Below, in pieces: positions 26,733 to 36,211 of a stretch of 64,000 bases of DNA. Each line of letters begins with the position of its first letter. Position 1 is the stretch's first letter. Below the pieces are notes generated by a model. That model was not told the origin of the DNA. It saw only the letters and a list, made by a program, of their open reading frames with translations, and searched no databases. This DNA comes from an uncultured bacterium (lineage in GTDB: Bacteria > Bacteroidota > Bacteroidia > Bacteroidales > Bacteroidaceae): NCBI GenBank assembly GCA_905214625.1, contig CAJMMQ010000008.1, positions 37,186 through 101,185 of the forward strand, written 5' to 3'. The position numbers and the translations under genes were made by a program.

Positions 26733-28268
26733 TTATTCGGGTAATATCGAAACTGATATAGGAGCATAGTCGGCTGGCGAGAAGCGGTTGAGCAGCTTCG
26801 ATGCTGTGTACGTGCCGCGGAAGTTTGTAAGTCCGCCGAAGTTGTACATTACCCCGTTTACACATTCCGTTTCGCCAATCCAGCTGAATGTTCCCAATAT
26901 TTTCAGCGGTTGCGGATTGCTGTTGCCCATTTCATAGCGTAGTATAGAGCCGTCGCTCATGGCATAGATATAGCCTTCGGCCACGCCAATGAAGCTGAAG
27001 TCGGAAGTAAGCGAGTCGGCCGGAGTGCAGCGTTGTGCCGTCAGTTTGTTGCCGTCTATCATGTATGCAGTGCGCCGGCTGTCGTCCATAAGCCATGTGT
27101 TGCCCTTGCCGTCAGATGTGTTGCGTGTGCTTTCGCCTAATGTCATGCCGTGTGCGGTGGTGCCGTCGGCCGTGGCCGTTATGTCGCCGTTGCTGTCTTT
27201 GTCAAGAACGTAGGTGCAGATGTTGCTGCCGGTTACGGCGTAAATGATGTTGTCTTTAATGCCGGCGCCCGTTACTTCTCCGGTGTGCGCGGCGGCGAGG
27301 TTCCATTTCCCTGCGGCGAGATAATATATTCCGCCGTCGCCTATAATAATAGGTGTGCCGTTCCAGCATACTCCGGCACCGCAGACAGGCATGTCGGCGT
27401 ATGTTTTTTCGGCACCAGTGGCTGTGTCATACGAGCGCAGTTCGTTGGTGGTTATGGTCTGTTCATAGCCCAGATTGGTTTTTTCTACAATGCCGCCGCC
27501 CATATATATCGTGGTGCCGTCGGTGAAGTGCGTGGTGGCAGAGCCGCTGTTGCCCAGGCTGCCAAGCTCTTTGTAGATAATGTTCTGCTTCACGCGCAGC
27601 GTGTTTACCGAAGCTTCGCCTGCTATCGAGAATTTGCCTTTGGCCTCGCCGTCTGCATTCAGAATGACATAAGGGCATGCCTCATATTCCTGTCCCTTCT
27701 TTATATATACTATAGGTTCTTTTTCGGGATAGGTGGCATCGGGGTTGACGAAGCTGAAGTTGCTTCCGCTTACAACTCCCAATTGCTGCATACTGCTTTC
27801 AGACGAGCGTCCATTGTATATCTTTACATACACTTTGCCGTCGCGGTAGCAGGCAGATGTCAGCACCACTCCCGTTGCCTCGCTCTCTGCTGCCGGCTGT
27901 TTCACAACAATCTGCATGGAGTCTGCTTCAGCGCGTGTTCCGGCCGCGTTGCTCAGGCGTATGTAGCCTATGCGTTCTTTCTGGGTTATGTTGCGCGCAG
28001 CGATAATCTTTACGCTCTCGCCGCCTTTGCCGCCCATCTGCGACAGTTGCAGCCAGTCGGCCGATGAAGATGCTTCCCAAGGCTGTGCCGTGGGTATGGT
28101 TACGTCGGCCTGTTCGCCGTCTGCCGACAGGCTTACGATGCCGTTGTCGGGAACAACAGGGTCGGGATCGGAACCGGGCGACAGCTCATCGTCGTTGTCG
28201 CATGCTAATGTCAGTGGAATTGTGCATGCCATGATGCACCATAGTGATAGTCGATAAAAAATTTTCAT
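26733..28268 (-). CDS. BACON-domain lipoprotein with Kelch/propeller-like C-terminal region
   Basis: 511 residues. The N-terminus is a lipoprotein signal with lipobox LTLAC (Cys at about residue 23) followed by acidic DNDDE, as in surface-exposed Bacteroidota lipoproteins. A BACON domain (about 42-125) has QPWEASSSADWLQLSQMGGK and ends QIVVKQP. The rest (about 225-505) carries repeated short beta motifs such as YMGGGIVEKTNLG and MYNFGGLTNFRGTYT, suggesting a propeller. BACON domains are thought to mediate carbohydrate or mucin contact. No SusC/SusD neighbour exists here, so any glycan target is a guess. Confidence 0.8.
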   Translation of the reverse strand: MKIFYRLSLWCIMACTIPLTLACDNDDELSPGSDPDPVVPDNGIVSLSADGEQADVTIPTAQPWEASSSADWLQLSQMGGKGGESVKIIAARNITQKERIGYIRLSNAAGTRAEADSMQIVVKQPAAESEATGVVLTSACYRDGKVYVKIYNGRSSESSMQQLGVVSGSNFSFVNPDATYPEKEPIVYIKKGQEYEACPYVILNADGEAKGKFSIAGEASVNTLRVKQNIIYKELGSLGNSGSATTHFTDGTTIYMGGGIVEKTNLGYEQTITTNELRSYDTATGAEKTYADMPVCGAGVCWNGTPIIIGDGGIYYLAAGKWNLAAAHTGEVTGAGIKDNIIYAVTGSNICTYVLDKDSNGDITATADGTTAHGMTLGESTRNTSDGKGNTWLMDDSRRTAYMIDGNKLTAQRCTPADSLTSDFSFIGVAEGYIYAMSDGSILRYEMGNSNPQPLKILGTFSWIGETECVNGVMYNFGGLTNFRGTYTASKLLNRFSPADYAPISVSILPE

Positions 28269-28303
28269 TGCTTTATATTTTTTTTATTAACGATTGCATA
28301 TCG

Positions 28304-28311
28304 CAAAAATA
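28304..28311 (-). promoter_or_regulatory. Probable -7 element for the BACON lipoprotein gene
   Basis: The minus strand reads TATTTTTG, matching TAnnTTTG, 36 bp before the start. Confidence 0.5.
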
Positions 28312-28423
28312 TAAAGTTTTTTTATTTTGCCGTTCACGGCTTTCCGTAATTTTTCTCTACAAATACAGTCGGCGGTATGTGGCTTTAGTACAGGTAGGCT
28401 ATTAGTATTATGTCGGATTTCAC

Positions 28424-28471
28424 AACAAAAAAGTCGGAAGGTTCAGGGCTTGTCCAGCTCTTAGCCTTCCG
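28424..28471 (-). terminator. Terminator after pepD
   Basis: CGGAAGG (28435-28441) pairs with CCTTCCG (28465-28471), followed on the minus strand by a CTTTTTTG tract. Confidence 0.7.
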
Positions 28472-28519
28472 TCTTCAGCATGTATTATGTTCTTATTATT
28501 TTGTTCGTGTCACATTGAG

Positions 28520-29983
28520 CTATTTTGCCGGAATCTCTTCGAGAGTCTTTACGAGCAAATCCCAGAACTTGGTTGCCGACGGCCAGTAGGCGCGCTCGCT
28601 GGGGGTATGGGGTGACAGCAGGGTAGGACCGAACGAGCAGATGTCGAGGCCAGGATATTTAGAAAGAATGATGCTGCACTCCAATCCGGCGTGAACCACC
28701 TGCACTGTAGGTTCCTCGTTGAACAGATTCTTGTAGATGTTGCGCATCACCTTGATAAGTTCGCTGTCTGTGTTAGGATCCCAACCGCCGTAAGCACCGC
28801 TGAATTCAACCTTCATTCCTGCCATGTTGAAGCAGCTTTCGAGTGATGTTGACAGCTCATCTTTCATTGTCTCGCTTGAGCTGCGGGCAAGAATCTTTAT
28901 GGCAGCCTTGCCGCCGTCGATGTCAACTATAGCAAGGTTAGATGATGTTTCTACTATTTCCGGCATTGTGGGGATGTAGCGCCATACACCGTTGTGTGCC
29001 GCATAGATGGCGTCAACCAGATTGTCCTGAATCTCCTGCGGTACAATCATTTCAGGCAGTGCTACTTCTTCGGCAGTTACTTCGATGTCGCTCTCAATGC
29101 CCTTGTATTCGTTGTTGAATGTTTCTTTATAGTCGGCAACGATAGACTTCAGGTCGTCAACATTCTCTTTAGGCAGGGTGAGCACCACTTCAGCCTCGCG
29201 CGGAATAGCGTTGCGCATGTTTCCGCCGTGCCATGTTGCCAGGCAAGCATCGTCTTCGGCAATAGCCTCGCGTACTATTCTCACCATCATCTTGTTGGCG
29301 TTGCCGCGGCCTTCGCAGATTTCCAGACCAGAGTGGCCTCCCTTCAGGCCCTTTATTGTAATCTTGACGGCAGCGTCTGTCTTGTCGCTTTCAGTCTCTT
29401 TGTAGTCGAGAGTGGCAGTAATGTCAACGCCGCCGGCGCTTCCAATGATTAGTTCGCCTTCCTGTTCGGTGTCGAGGTTGAGCAGAATCTCGCCCTCGAG
29501 TTCGCCAGCCGGCAGTCCGTTGGCTCCGTACATGCCTGTTTCCTCGTCGGCGGTTATAAGTGCCTCGATAGGTCCGTGCTTCAGGTCTTTAGCCTCCATG
29601 ACAGCCATTATGGCAGCCACGCCCAGTCCGTCGTCGGCTCCCAGTGTAGTGCCTTTAGCCTTAACCCATTCGCCGTCTACATAAGTCTGTATGGGGTCGG
29701 TCTCAAAGTTATGAGTGCTTGTTTTCTCTTTTTGCGGAACCATGTCCATGTGTGCCTGCAGTATGGTCGTCTTGCGGTTTTCCATGCCCGGTGTGGCGGG
29801 CTTGCGCATAACGATGTTGCCGGCCTCGTCTTTAAATGCTTCAACGCCTGTGTTTTTTGCGAAGTCGAGCAAGAACTGCTGAACTTTCTCCAGATGTCCT
29901 GACGGACGTGGAACCTGTGTCAGTGCATCAAAGTTTCTCCAGATGCACTCCGGTTTGAGATTTTTAATTTCGCTCATAGTCAT
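28520..29983 (-). CDS. pepD: Aminoacyl-histidine dipeptidase PepD (M20)
   Basis: 487 residues, the normal length for Xaa-His dipeptidase (carnosinase-like). M20/M28 metal-site motifs are ILQAHMDMVPQ, LGADDGLGVAA and ALITADEETGMYGANGL. The C-terminal metal ligand region has VVHAGLECSIILSKYPG and ISFGPTL-like CSFGPTLLSPHTPSER. It is cytoplasmic and hydrolyses dipeptides for amino-acid supply. An ATG two codons in (29977) is an equally good start. Together with pepT and tnaA it points to peptide use as a nutrient source. Confidence 0.95.
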   Translation of the reverse strand: MTMSEIKNLKPECIWRNFDALTQVPRPSGHLEKVQQFLLDFAKNTGVEAFKDEAGNIVMRKPATPGMENRKTTILQAHMDMVPQKEKTSTHNFETDPIQTYVDGEWVKAKGTTLGADDGLGVAAIMAVMEAKDLKHGPIEALITADEETGMYGANGLPAGELEGEILLNLDTEQEGELIIGSAGGVDITATLDYKETESDKTDAAVKITIKGLKGGHSGLEICEGRGNANKMMVRIVREAIAEDDACLATWHGGNMRNAIPREAEVVLTLPKENVDDLKSIVADYKETFNNEYKGIESDIEVTAEEVALPEMIVPQEIQDNLVDAIYAAHNGVWRYIPTMPEIVETSSNLAIVDIDGGKAAIKILARSSSETMKDELSTSLESCFNMAGMKVEFSGAYGGWDPNTDSELIKVMRNIYKNLFNEEPTVQVVHAGLECSIILSKYPGLDICSFGPTLLSPHTPSERAYWPSATKFWDLLVKTLEEIPAK

Positions 29984-30055
29984 AATAGATTAAATTGTTA
30001 TCAGGTCAGTCCCTCCGCGCCTGCATACGGCACTTCGGTATGTCCATATTTGATG

Positions 30056-31093
30056 TTATATGTTTGTCGAAACCAGTGTTTCCGCCGTATGCGCGGCTTC
30101 TCTCTTTTTGGTAAATGCCAGCGCGGCCCAGCCGTATATGCCGAGCAGTATGACCAGCATGGTCTGCACTGTGTGCACTATCAGCACGAAGTAGAGGGCG
30201 TTGATGTCGCTCACACCATAGAGAATGAGCATGGTCTTCACTGCGAAATGCCACGGGCCGGCCCCGTTTGGCGTGGGAACAATCACGGCTATGCTGCCCA
30301 CCACAAACGTAACGAGGGCACACTGAAGGCCCAGCGACGATGTGAAGTCGAAGCAGAAGAACGTGAGATAATAGTGAAGAAAATAGCTTACCCATATTCC
30401 CAGAGTGTAAAATATGAACAGGGGAACGTTCTTTACGCTTTTAAGCGATATTACTCCCTGCCATATTCCGCCCATGGTGGCTTTCACCTTATTGTATATT
30501 GAGAGCTTTTTAAGAAGTATATGTATAAGAAACAGCGCAGCTATAGCGCACGCAATGGTTACGACATAGCCTGTGGTTGAGAACCGGTTGATGATAGAAT
30601 CCATGCTTGTGCCGGTCTTTGTGAAGAATGTAGTGAACACTTTCATCTGCATGAGCAGTGTCAGCGCTGTTACAACCAGCATGAGCAGCGTGTCGATTGC
30701 TCTTTCGGTAACAACGGTTCCGAGGGCTTTTGGAAAAGACACGCCGTCGTATCTCTTGAGCACTCCGCAGCGTGTGAACTCTCCGATGCGCGGTATGATG
30801 AGGCTTGCCGCGTAAGACAGGAATATTGAGTTGACGGATGTTGAGCTTCTGGGATACTCGCCCACAGGCTCAAGCGTCTGCCGCCATCTCCATCCGCGGA
30901 ACATCTGGGCGAGTATTCCGAAAGGAAACGACAGCAACATCCACGTCCAGTTCATCTCGTTCAAGAGTATGTTCTCGATGCTTCTGAAGTCGAAGTCGCG
31001 GTACATCCAATAGAGTATCGCCCCGCCGAACAGCAGCGGAAATGCTATTTTGAGTATGTTGTTTATTGTTTTTCTTGTATTCACGCTTGCCAA
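30056..31093 (-). CDS. Flippase-like membrane protein (LPG_synthase_TM family)
   Basis: 345 residues with about eight hydrophobic segments; family-like motifs are LLSFPFGILAQMFRGWRW, RIGEFTRCGVLKRYDGVSF and TPNGAGPWHFAVKTML. It matches the membrane half of lysylphosphatidylglycerol synthase (PF03706), widely present as stand-alone proteins of unknown substrate; the aminoacyl-transferase half of MprF is absent. It starts from its own promoter and lies 72 bp downstream of the pepD start on the same strand, so pepD may be read through from it. Confidence 0.82.
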   Translation of the reverse strand: MASVNTRKTINNILKIAFPLLFGGAILYWMYRDFDFRSIENILLNEMNWTWMLLSFPFGILAQMFRGWRWRQTLEPVGEYPRSSTSVNSIFLSYAASLIIPRIGEFTRCGVLKRYDGVSFPKALGTVVTERAIDTLLMLVVTALTLLMQMKVFTTFFTKTGTSMDSIINRFSTTGYVVTIACAIAALFLIHILLKKLSIYNKVKATMGGIWQGVISLKSVKNVPLFIFYTLGIWVSYFLHYYLTFFCFDFTSSLGLQCALVTFVVGSIAVIVPTPNGAGPWHFAVKTMLILYGVSDINALYFVLIVHTVQTMLVILLGIYGWAALAFTKKREAAHTAETLVSTNI

Positions 31094-31190
31094 ATGTTTT
31101 CTAATCAGACCATGCCGAGCCTTGTTTAAGCTTTGTGGCTTGCTGTTGGCTCATGCCTTATGAGGTCTGCCGCATGCATTATTACTTATG

Positions 31191-31217
31191 CAAACTTACA
31201 ATTTTTTTTTGAAACAA
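31191..31217 (-). promoter_or_regulatory. Probable promoter of the flippase-like gene
   Basis: On the minus strand TTG (31215-31217) and TAAGTTTG (31191-31198), 16 bp apart. Confidence 0.5.
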
Positions 31218-31356
31218 CGTGCCTTGGCACTAAAGAATTATGTTTTCTTTAGAGCTTTTTTGCCGTTGCGTGCGGTCTGCATGTACGCCTGTTGCGCCCA
31301 GATGCATGGTTTATGCCGCTGCCACACACATGATTACGAATTAAAATAACTTGCGG

Positions 31357-31854
31357 TCAGCACTGCGTGTTGAGTTCAAACACGTAGTCGTCCATCACAA
31401 ATCCGTTGCCGATATCTGTTGTCTGGCTTCTTATGTTCTTGTATCCGTTTTTGATGTATGCCGCTATAGCCCTGTCGTTGTGCTTGTTTACGGTCAGCCA
31501 GATGCGGCTGATGCCCTTGTCGCGGCACAGCTTCACAAGGTGATTGGTCATCTGTTCAAACAGCCGCTGCCCTCTTGCCTCTTTCAGCAGGTACATCTTG
31601 CTTAGGTAGAGCGAGTTGTCTTCTTTTACCTGAACGCCGCAATATCCTGCGTCTTTTCCGTCCTTGCTGATAATGAAATACGTGTAGCCCTGATTTTCAA
31701 TCTGGTCTTTCATCGCATGGTACGACTGATATTTGTCTACCATATAATTGATTTGCTCCTGTGTGATAATGCCTCTGAAGGCTTCGTTCCATATCTCTTG
31801 CGCCATCTGTGCTGTCAGTCTGATGTCGCTGTCGCCTGAAATTTCGCGTATCAT
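31357..31854 (-). CDS. GNAT-family N-acetyltransferase
   Basis: 165 residues with the GNAT acetyl-CoA site: YLSKMYLLKEARGQRLFEQM contains the Q/R-x-x-G-x-G/A loop (RGQRL), followed by IWLTVNKHNDRAIAAYIKNG, the usual terminal strand-helix. The acceptor cannot be told from sequence. It is monocistronic, divergent from ppk1, with its own -7 element. Confidence 0.88.
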   Translation of the reverse strand: MIREISGDSDIRLTAQMAQEIWNEAFRGIITQEQINYMVDKYQSYHAMKDQIENQGYTYFIISKDGKDAGYCGVQVKEDNSLYLSKMYLLKEARGQRLFEQMTNHLVKLCRDKGISRIWLTVNKHNDRAIAAYIKNGYKNIRSQTTDIGNGFVMDDYVFELNTQC

Positions 31855-31961
31855 AGTTTGCTGTTTTGTTATGTTATGATGTGTATTGTGTCAACCCGGT
31901 GTGTTGACGGCTCGTTTGTAGTGCCTTTGCCTAAGTGGCAGTGGCGGCGTGACGAACACTG

Positions 31962-31969
31962 CAAAGATA
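31962..31969 (-). promoter_or_regulatory. Probable -7 element for the GNAT gene
   Basis: The minus strand reads TATCTTTG, matching TAnnTTTG, 108 bp before the start. Confidence 0.5.
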
Positions 31970-32166
31970 ACTCAAAAATGCCGGATATTGAACTTTTTAT
32001 ATGTCGTTAACCCTGTTGCATGTAAAAAAATGTGCCGAAGGGCATCGTAACGCTTAATGTTGCCCTTTGCGTAAAGATATTGCTGATAATAACAGAAAAT
32101 GTTTTTGTAACAACATTTTATTCTTATTTTAACATGTAATACGGCCATATTGTTAGATAATAGTTA

Positions 32167-32174
32167 TATTTTTG
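32167..32174 (+). promoter_or_regulatory. Probable -7 element for ppk1
   Basis: TATTTTTG matches TAnnTTTG; a TTG at 32150-32152 is closer than the usual spacing. Confidence 0.45.
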
Positions 32175-32304
32175 CAAAAACAAATAAGTCTGCGTGTTAT
32201 TGCTGTATAGTGTTGCCGGCATTCCGCATTTGCGGACGTGCAGACGGCAAGGGCGGCAATGACGGAATGAATACGGAAAAACAAAAAACTGAGAGGTAAA
32301 GATT

Positions 32305-34386
32305 ATGGCTAAGAACAAAAAAGAAAAGCGTTATGTTGAGCGCGATGTGAGCTGGATGTATTTTAACCATCGCATACTGCAGGAGGCCCAAAAAGAGAAT
32401 ATCCCGCTGCTTGAAAGACTCTCGTTTCTGGGTATTTATTCCAACAACCTCGACGAGTTTTTCCGTGTCCGCATGGCTTCGCTGAGCCGTCTGCTTGAAT
32501 CTGACAACAAGGAAGCGCGCAAGCAGCACGACACGATACGCAAGACCATGACCAAGATAAACAAGCTTAATTCTGCCTACAGCCAGGAGTACACGGCGGC
32601 CATAGAGCATGTGTTCGACTGCCTGGAGCAACATAACATACGGATGCTTGACGAGACGCAGCTAAACGATGAGCAGAAAACATTTCTGACAAACTTCTTT
32701 CATGAGCGGCTCAACGGCTACACGAATCCTATCTGGTATTCGGAGATTGACGAGATTGGGCAGCTTGAGGACAACCGCATTTATCTCCTGGTGAGAAAAA
32801 CCGATGTCGGCGGCAATGCGTCACGGCCAAAGAGCAGCCTGGCCATAATAAAGGTGCCCGACAGGGAGAACGGACGATTCGTCAAGGTGCCGTCGTCTGA
32901 CGGATTCGACAACATAATGTATCTCGACGATGTTGTGAGATATTGTCTCCCGCTGATATTCATAGGCTTCAAGCCGGCCGTGTTTGAGTCTTATTCGTTT
33001 AAGTTTACCAAGGACGCCGAGATGGAGATGGACAACGATTCCGACTATGGTGTGCTTGAGAAAATAGCCAAGGGCGTAAGCAGCCGCAGGCACGGCGAGC
33101 CCGTGAGGCTTATCTACGACAAGAGCATGCCCAAGGAGATGAAGAAAAAACTCATGGGCAAGCTCAACGTGAGCAAGCTAGACGTGGCCCTGGCCAGCAG
33201 CCGTTATCAGAACCACAAGGACCTGATGGGATTTCCCGACTGCGGACACGACGAACTGAAATATCCCAAGTGGGCGCATGTAATGAAGCCGGAATTTCTG
33301 TCTCAGGAAAGTGTCCTGGAGCAGATAAGGCGCAAGGACTTGTTTATACACGTGCCGTACCACTCGTTCGACGGATATATCCGCCTGCTGCGTGAGGCCG
33401 CGCTGAAGCCGGAGGTTAAGGTGATAAAGACAACATTGTATCGACTTGCAAAAGACTCTAAGGTGGTTAAGGCGCTGATATGCGCTGCGCGAAACGGCAA
33501 GAAGGTTACGGCCGTGGTGGAGCTGCTTGCCCGTTTTGATGAGGAGAGCAACATACGCTGGAGCAGGCGCATGCAGGAAGAAGGCATAAACGTGATATAC
33601 GGAGTGGAAGGACTGAAGGTTCACTCAAAGCTACTTTATGTGGAGTCTACCAAAGGCAGCATTGCCTGCGTGGGCACGGGCAACTTTCATGAGGGCAACG
33701 CAAAGGTGTACACCGACTATCTGATGATGACAGCCCGCAAGGGCATTGTGTCGGAGGTGAAGAAGGTGTTCGACTTTATTGACAGGCCGTTCTCGCAGTT
33801 CAGGTTCAGAGAGCTCATGGTGTCGCCCAACTCTATGAAAACCAGGATAATAAGTCTTATAGACAAGGAGATAAAGAATGCGCGCGCCGGGCGCGAGGCG
33901 TGGATAAAGATGAAGATAAACCATATAACCGAGCCTGACGTTGTAGACAAGCTTTATGCTGCGTCGAAGGCCGGAGTTAAAATAGACATCGTGCTTCGGG
34001 GCAACTGTGCGCTTATAACCGGTGCGCCTGACTTCAGCGGGAACATACGTGCCGTGGGCATCATAGACCGCTATCTTGAACATTCGCGCATACTTATATT
34101 CTGTAATCAGGGCAATCCTAAATACTTTATAGGCAGTGCCGACTGGATGCCGCGCAACCTGCTGAACCGCATAGAGGTGATGGCTCCGGTTTATGACGAG
34201 GACCTGAAGAAAGACCTTATGCGTACAGTGGAGTACGGACTGCGCGACACAACCAACGGACGCGTGGTTGACGGCAGCGGCGACAACGTTATGCAGGATG
34301 TTGAGAACGGACGCCCGTTCCGCTCGCAGGAGGAGCTTTACAACGCGTATATGGAGGAAACCAAGATTGACTGTATGGGCGAATGA
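32305..34386 (+). CDS. ppk1: Polyphosphate kinase 1
   Basis: 693 residues, the usual PPK1 length. The N-domain starts ERDVSWMYFNHRILQEAQKE and contains the FLGIYSNNLDEFFRVRMASL segment. The phospholipase-D-like catalytic domains hold the autophosphorylated His in EGLKVHSKLLYVES and the second His in YLEHSRILIF. It makes inorganic polyphosphate from ATP. The ppx gene follows on the same strand 197 bp later, so synthesis and breakdown of polyphosphate are encoded together. A 22-bp repeat array lies between them. Confidence 0.96.
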   Translation: MAKNKKEKRYVERDVSWMYFNHRILQEAQKENIPLLERLSFLGIYSNNLDEFFRVRMASLSRLLESDNKEARKQHDTIRKTMTKINKLNSAYSQEYTAAIEHVFDCLEQHNIRMLDETQLNDEQKTFLTNFFHERLNGYTNPIWYSEIDEIGQLEDNRIYLLVRKTDVGGNASRPKSSLAIIKVPDRENGRFVKVPSSDGFDNIMYLDDVVRYCLPLIFIGFKPAVFESYSFKFTKDAEMEMDNDSDYGVLEKIAKGVSSRRHGEPVRLIYDKSMPKEMKKKLMGKLNVSKLDVALASSRYQNHKDLMGFPDCGHDELKYPKWAHVMKPEFLSQESVLEQIRRKDLFIHVPYHSFDGYIRLLREAALKPEVKVIKTTLYRLAKDSKVVKALICAARNGKKVTAVVELLARFDEESNIRWSRRMQEEGINVIYGVEGLKVHSKLLYVESTKGSIACVGTGNFHEGNAKVYTDYLMMTARKGIVSEVKKVFDFIDRPFSQFRFRELMVSPNSMKTRIISLIDKEIKNARAGREAWIKMKINHITEPDVVDKLYAASKAGVKIDIVLRGNCALITGAPDFSGNIRAVGIIDRYLEHSRILIFCNQGNPKYFIGSADWMPRNLLNRIEVMAPVYDEDLKKDLMRTVEYGLRDTTNGRVVDGSGDNVMQDVENGRPFRSQEELYNAYMEETKIDCMGE

Positions 34387-34400
34387 TTCGGGGCTGATTC

Positions 34401-34488
34401 CAAAAGGTGTCCTTTCGGCTTGTAAAACATGCCCTTTTGTGCCCTAAAACATGGCCTTTTACAGCCTAAAACACGGCCTTTTGCAGCG
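34401..34488. repeat. Array of four 22-bp units between ppk1 and ppx
   Basis: Units at 34401, 34423, 34445 and 34467 are each exactly 22 bp. The last three read TAAAACATGCCCTTTT, TAAAACATGGCCTTTT and TAAAACACGGCCTTTT plus a six-base tail (GTGCCC, ACAGCC, GCAGCG). Each unit has an AAAA/TTTT mini-palindrome. There are no spacers. A related array with the same period is at 51132-51219. Confidence 0.85.
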
Positions 34489-34583
34489 CGGTTTGTAACC
34501 GGTTGTATGCCAGGCTGTTACGTGATGTATGTTTTGTTGCGCGGAATTATGATTTGATAAACAGTTTTAAAATAAAAAAAGAT

Positions 34584-35525
34584 ATGAGATTAGCAGCAAT
34601 TGATATAGGTTCTAACGGAGCGCGACTGCTCATTAAGAACTTCAGGACTACCGCTGAGGGTACTCAGCAGATATCGCGTGTGATGTACATGCGTGTGCCC
34701 CTGCGCTTGGGTTCCGACGTGTTTACGCTCGGTAAGATTTCAAAGGAGCGCATGCTTATGATGAAGCACATGTTGAAGGCTTTTAAGCAGATAATGAAAC
34801 TCAATCAGGTTGACGACTACAGGGCATGCGCCACATCGGCCATGCGCGATGCCGAGAACGGCAAGAAGGTGCTTAACAAGCTACGCAAGTCAACAGGTAT
34901 TGACATCGAGATTATCAACGGCAGGGAAGAGGCTCATCTGTTGTGCAACAACATCGTTGAGAACATAGGCAGCGCAAAAGGCAACTATGCTTACATCGAC
35001 GTGGGCGGAGGCAGCACCGAGATTTCGCTGCTTCACGACGGGGCACTCACTCACAGCCAGTCGTATAACATCGGTACGCTGAGAATGTTGGGAGGCATGG
35101 TGTCGAAAGAGACCGTTGAGAAGATGAAGGCCGACCTGAAAGGCTTTGCCGATAACATGCCCGACATAAAGATTATTGGCTCGGGCGGAAACATCAACAA
35201 GCTGTTTAAGCTTACCCATGCCAAGCGTGAAAACAGATACGTTACGGTGGGCGAGATAAAGGAGCTTTACTCAAAGCTGAAAGTGCTCAGCGTTGAGGAG
35301 CGCATAGAGCAGTTTCAGCTGAAGGCTGACCGTGCCGACGTTATCATTCCTGCCGCCGAGATATTCGTCACGGCAGCCGAGGCTCTTGGGTGCGACACGG
35401 TGCAGGTGCCCAACATAAGTCTTGCCGACAGTATTATCGACGGCTTGTACAGAGACAAATATTCTGTAACAACTGTTGAGGCCGTGCAAAAAACACAGAA
35501 AAAGGCAGACGATAACAAGGCTTGA
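34584..35525 (+). CDS. ppx: Exopolyphosphatase / Ppx-GppA phosphatase
   Basis: Start chosen at 34584 (MRLAAIDIGSNGARLLIKNF), which gives the usual N-terminus; the frame is open from 34503, but that part is not family-like. ASKHA nucleotide-binding motifs are AIDIGSNGARLL and YIDVGGGSTEISLL; the conserved EEAHLL segment lies between. 313 residues, the short form without the C-terminal HD domain. It should hydrolyse polyphosphate or pppGpp; family members do either. It follows ppk1. Confidence 0.92.
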   Translation: MRLAAIDIGSNGARLLIKNFRTTAEGTQQISRVMYMRVPLRLGSDVFTLGKISKERMLMMKHMLKAFKQIMKLNQVDDYRACATSAMRDAENGKKVLNKLRKSTGIDIEIINGREEAHLLCNNIVENIGSAKGNYAYIDVGGGSTEISLLHDGALTHSQSYNIGTLRMLGGMVSKETVEKMKADLKGFADNMPDIKIIGSGGNINKLFKLTHAKRENRYVTVGEIKELYSKLKVLSVEERIEQFQLKADRADVIIPAAEIFVTAAEALGCDTVQVPNISLADSIIDGLYRDKYSVTTVEAVQKTQKKADDNKA

Positions 35526-35582
35526 TGCTGAAGACTTTTATACGGTAAAGGCAGTGGTAAGTAGTGTTAATTTATAATTGAT

Positions 35583-35626
35583 ATGACATTCTGTCGTGCA
35601 AAATCGACAGAATGTCATGTTTTTTA
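35583..35626 (+). terminator. Strong terminator after ppx
   Basis: ATGACATTCTGTCG (35583-35596) pairs perfectly with CGACAGAATGTCAT (35605-35618), followed by TTTTTT. Confidence 0.92.
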
Positions 35627-35733
35627 TGTTGGTATGCAAGTTGTATTATATCTTAGTGAGAGCCGACGACAAGTTTCTGAAGCTCATGAACATAACGAAA
35701 ATAAAAACAATTAAAAAATAGGAGAATAAAATT

Positions 35734-36159
35734 ATGATACCAGTTAATCGCAAGAATTCATGGTTACCCGACGTGTTTAATGATTTTTTTGACACAGACT
35801 TCATGCCAAAGGCCAATGCCACAGCTCCGGCAATAAACGTAAAAGAGAGCGAGATTGACTATGAGGTTGAGGTTGCTGCGCCGGGAATGACGAAGGAAGA
35901 CTTCAATGTTCATCTTAACCAGGACGGCGATTTGTCGATAAAGATGGAGAGCAAGAGGAATAAAGTGGACGAGGAGAAAAAAGCTCACTATCTGCGTCGG
36001 GAGTTTGCTTACAGCAAGTTTGAGCAGACACTGATACTGCCAGACGATGTTGACAAGGAGAAAATATCTGCCAGAGTGAACGACGGCGTGCTCACGGTTG
36101 TGCTTCCTAAGATACGCAAAGAGGAAAAGAATGTTGTGCGACAGATTGTTGTAGGATAA
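35734..36159 (+). CDS. Small heat shock protein, Hsp20 family
   Basis: 141 residues with the alpha-crystallin domain at about 38-135: YEVEVAAPGMTKEDFNVHL, YLRREFAYSKFEQTLILPDD and the closing NDGVLTVVLPK. The start MIPVNRKNSWLPDVFNDFF is typical. It is an ATP-independent holdase oligomer. It is preceded by AGGAGA 8 bp before the ATG, an unusually good Shine-Dalgarno for this genome, suggesting strong translation. No clear promoter or CIRCE-like element was seen; a terminator follows. Confidence 0.94.
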   Translation: MIPVNRKNSWLPDVFNDFFDTDFMPKANATAPAINVKESEIDYEVEVAAPGMTKEDFNVHLNQDGDLSIKMESKRNKVDEEKKAHYLRREFAYSKFEQTLILPDDVDKEKISARVNDGVLTVVLPKIRKEEKNVVRQIVVG

Positions 36160-36211
36160 CAATTCGGCTGTCTAAGGACAGACGGTAACTTTAATTGATA
36201 ATATAAATTAT

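Larger units (their letters stand above)
31855..32304. other. Divergent intergenic region, GNAT gene and ppk1
   Basis: 450 bp with a -7 element for the GNAT gene (31962-31969) and one for ppk1 (32167-32174). The ppk1 leader is about 130 nt and holds nothing I recognise. Confidence 0.6.

Noticed and set aside
27150..28067. Long plus-strand open frame opposite the BACON lipoprotein gene
   Set aside because: Antisense to a well-supported gene; composition reflects the complementary codons and no domain is recognised.
34401..34488. Possible CRISPR array
   Set aside because: Units are contiguous with no spacers, vary internally, and no cas gene is in the window.
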